The translations under genes and the position numbers were made by a program. DNA of 64,000 nucleotides from Choanephora cucurbitarum. Its lineage: Eukaryota; Mucoromycota; Mucoromycetes; Mucorales; Choanephoraceae. The DNA lies in assembly GCA_025331435.1 (NCBI GenBank), contig JAIWNI010000063.1, positions 62,001 through 126,000 on the forward strand, in the 5' to 3' direction. The notes beneath the pieces are model-generated. The model was not told where the DNA came from and searched no databases. It was given only the letters and a program-made list of their open reading frames with translations. The first letter of the stretch is position 1; each line of letters starts with the position of its first letter. Of the stretch, positions 61,731 to 64,000 are shown piece after piece.

Positions 61731-63033
61731 TCATGACTTCCATTTAGCGAATTCTTGTCTAAAGGCGTTTAATCGCTGTACTGAATATAAAAAGTAATCA
61801 AATTCAATTTCACTCTGATGTGCTTGAATCAACCCCCATAAACCCCAAGAGAGATGGACTGCCATTAACCACATATTGGCTTCCTTTTGCAACGATTCAG
61901 GTGTACCCACTGCCTTGCTGTATTTTGAGGGTGTGTTTAGGTAAGCTGTCAAGAATCGAATCTGTTCTTGTTCAGTAGGGAATTGATTTGGTTTCATTGA
62001 GGCAGGTGCGTCTGAATGATAATCATACATCCACTCACAGAAATGATTGGCTATATCCACACCTCGAGGATTATAGCCTGCATATTCAAAATCAACTACC
62101 ACCAATTCATCTGTCTTGGCTAACCTGAGTAGATTGCCATATTGGGTCTAATGACAGGGTTAAATCATACTACTATCTTATGCATGTTAACTTACATCGT
62201 TGTGAGCGAATACAATAGGTGAATCAGATCGACTCAAGATATGCTTGCATTCTTCAATTTCAAATGGTAATCGTTCCAAGTTAAATGTAGTCAACACCTC
62301 GGCCCATCCTTGATGTTTGCTGATCAAGGAAGGCAAGAGACCGATAACCACACGGTACCATTTATCGATATTACTCCATATCTCTAGCTTATGAACAGAG
62401 GGTTGATAAGGGTAGACTGCAACAATATCGTGTAATTCTCGAAGACAAGAAGCAACCTGATTTGACGTTTCGGGATCCTGAATGTCATGACTGGTCAAAG
62501 TAGTGGAAGGTAAATATTGTTCAAAACGACCATTACCAAAGATACCGAGTAAACTGGCACCAATGTTCAAATGAGATAGACGTGCTAGCCAATCCAACTC
62601 GTTTTCTCGGTCAATGATCTGATCAACACCTATACCATACACTCTCATCAACAAGCGATCTCGGTCATCGGCATGGACAAAAAAGACAGCACTATAAAAA
62701 AAAATGTTAAACCTATGCATTACTTGACTGTTCATTCACTTTACTTTGTCATGGCACCACTAACACGATCTAACTGAATGGTGCTTACACCTTCTGCCCA
62801 TTCAGGAAATAAGACTTGAACTAACTTGAGTACCTTGCTTCTTAACTCATCTCCCTTGAGGACTCTTTTATTATTAAAAATGAAATAAAGCTTAATTTTT
62901 TAAATTATTTGTTTGTTTGTTTCTCGAAAAAGATAGCCTACGTTAAATCGATTATGGTATCACAGCCGGGAATTGAAGGCAGTGCATTACTTGAGTGCTC
63001 GCTTGAAACAGGAGAAGGGGCTTTTTCACTCAT
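61731..63033 (-). CDS. choline/ethanolamine kinase
   Basis: Four exons (63033-62942, 62864-62745, 62691-62196, 62147-61731) give 374 residues. The kinase fold shows VSGAMTNAVFFVHADD and LLMRVYG, the Brenner motif VFAHND (followed across a splice by TQYGNLL), and the choline kinase motif VVVDFEYAGYNPRGVDIANHFCEW. The enzyme phosphorylates choline or ethanolamine with ATP as the first step of the CDP-choline (Kennedy) pathway. Substrate preference cannot be read from the sequence. The PI synthase at 16.7 kb is another phospholipid gene in the window. Confidence 0.92.
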
Positions 63034-63560
63034 AAAATTAAAATCGAGAAACAAAAGAGAGAGAGAGAAGAAGAAGAAAAAAGAAGACAACCAATTCTCT
63101 CTTTTGGACACTCTTTTTTTTTTCAGTAGTCGGATTTTAGATTTCTGATTGTTTTCTTTTGAGATAGATCAACATGATACCATTTGGTAACTACATGGTA
63201 TTCTATATGCCTTATGTTGGTTCTGTAACTAGTCTACTCGTGTTTTTTTATTAAATCAGTAGGCATTGCTATGCTTTTATCTCTAGTCTGTTGTTCTCGT
63301 TTGTGTCCAATGCTTAACTATTATTCGCTCTGTACACTTATCTCCAAAGAACTTGAATGCACTACATGTAATATAGGTCTATATAGAAAGTTAAATATGC
63401 AATAGACTATTCCTCTTTTCGCTCAAGGGAGAAAAAAAAAGCCAATAGCAGTATAGGCTATTTTCACTCCGTTTCACTTTGTTGAATTGATAAAAATAGA
63501 AATATGCGCATATGAAATCCTTACTTTTTTCTTCTTCTTCTTCTTTTATTTTTTATTGTA
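63034..63560. other. divergent intergenic region
   Basis: A 527-bp gap between choline kinase (-) and the roadblock-like gene (+). It has (GA)n near 63057-63075 and pyrimidine runs before the ATG at 63561. Nothing else was recognised. Confidence 0.45.
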
Positions 63561-63971
63561 ATGACAGATCCCACTTTTGAAGCATTAGCCAGTATACCTG
63601 GCCATCTCTCTTCATTTGTTGCATCAGCGCGTGATGGTCAAATGCTTCAAGTAAGATTGTTTACATGAGTCACCAAGTTGTCAGTCAATAACATTGTATC
63701 CAAGTCGACTGCTGATAATAATGAAAAAGTCGCCTTAGCAGCCTATCAAATGGTAGCTGATGCTTCATTGTTAAGTCAAAAGACACCAGGATTTCAACAA
63801 GATAAGTTGGAGCACATTAGTGGTAAAAAGTAGATACGCTTTATTTTCCATTCTATTTAACCCGTTTTGGCTCAAAAATTAGTGACATTTCCTAATGAGT
63901 ACCATACTTTTACTATCTCCAATGACCTCATCTATGGCATTGAACGAGTCAATCATGCTTCAACTCAATAA
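63561..63971 (+). CDS. LAMTOR4-like roadblock-fold protein
   Basis: Three exons (63561-63650, 63705-63822, 63883-63971) give 98 residues, the size of LAMTOR4. The pattern FEALASIPGHLSSFV, VALAAYQMVADASLL, and a final EYHTFTISNDLIYGIERV resembles the one-helix-short roadblock fold of LAMTOR4, a Ragulator subunit that anchors Rag GTPases and TORC1 to the lysosome or vacuole. Other roadblock proteins remain possible. The frame closes exactly and the gene is complete inside the window. Confidence 0.62.
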
Positions 63972-64000
63972 TACTACACAACAATGTCCGCCTTTTATTT

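Overview
This window is nuclear DNA of a filamentous fungus, most likely an early-diverging one of the Mucorales type (Mucoromycota). The sequence is AT-rich and gene-dense, with genes on both strands. Nearly every gene is cut by several introns of about 45-65 bp with GT..AG borders, and intergenic stretches are full of poly-A/T, (CT)n and (TG)n runs. The proteins are eukaryotic housekeeping and fungal regulatory families (Zn2Cys6 and GATA factors, GT15 mannosyltransferase, a Kre9/Knh1-like GPI protein, an IP6-kinase-family protein, Ran1/Pat1-like kinase). The genus assignment is an inference from gene style, not from a database search. All exon coordinates were built by hand from splice signals and reading-frame closure. 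Almost every model closes exactly in frame, but single boundaries may be off by a base or a few codons.

Layout. 1-8.6 kb: a decayed reading frame, a secreted DUF7137-like protein (-), RTF1 of the Paf1 complex (+), a YEATS-domain chromatin reader (+) and a PX-BAR sorting nexin (-). 8.6-12.3 kb: a long gene-free stretch with an unexplained GC-richer block containing repeated hairpins. 12.3-23.4 kb: a PP2A-like phosphatase (+), CDC42 (-), a DUF202 membrane protein (-), phosphatidylinositol synthase (+), a rearranged Tc1/mariner-type transposase relic, a Sec4/Rab8 GTPase (+), UDP-glucuronate decarboxylase (+) and a Dap1/MAPR heme-binding protein (-). 24.6-31.7 kb: an unrecognised protein with a possible dead G-domain (+), a Zn2Cys6 factor (-), a ThrE-like exporter (-) and a small hypothetical gene (-). 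32.2-38 kb: a kinesin-like protein with a gutted motor domain (+), a 28-residue metallothionein (-), mitochondrial ribosomal protein uS7m (-) and an inositol polyphosphate kinase (+). 38-48.7 kb (all -): beta-prime COP, a GT15 mannosyltransferase, a multi-SANT Myb-like protein, a Ran1/Pat1-like kinase and the alpha subunit of the mitochondrial processing peptidase. 49.7-58.5 kb: an Env7/STK16 kinase (+), a GATA factor (-), a Kre9/Knh1-like GPI protein (-), SRP54 (-), a securin-like acidic protein (-) and GPI mannosyltransferase I, PIG-M (+). 58.8-64 kb: a second Zn2Cys6 factor (+), exosome subunit Rrp46 (-), choline kinase (-) and a LAMTOR4-like roadblock protein (+).

Functionally the window is a normal eukaryotic chromosome arm rather than a dedicated cluster. 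Several genes serve secretion and the cell surface: CDC42, SEC4, beta-prime COP, SRP54, GT15, PIG-M, UXS, and PI and choline phospholipid synthesis. The most unusual items are the metallothionein microgene, the kinesin without switch motifs, the inverted transposase relic, GC-AG introns, a 7-nt micro-exon, ATG-only first exons and the hairpin-repeat block near 10.3 kb. No tRNA, rRNA or CRISPR was found.
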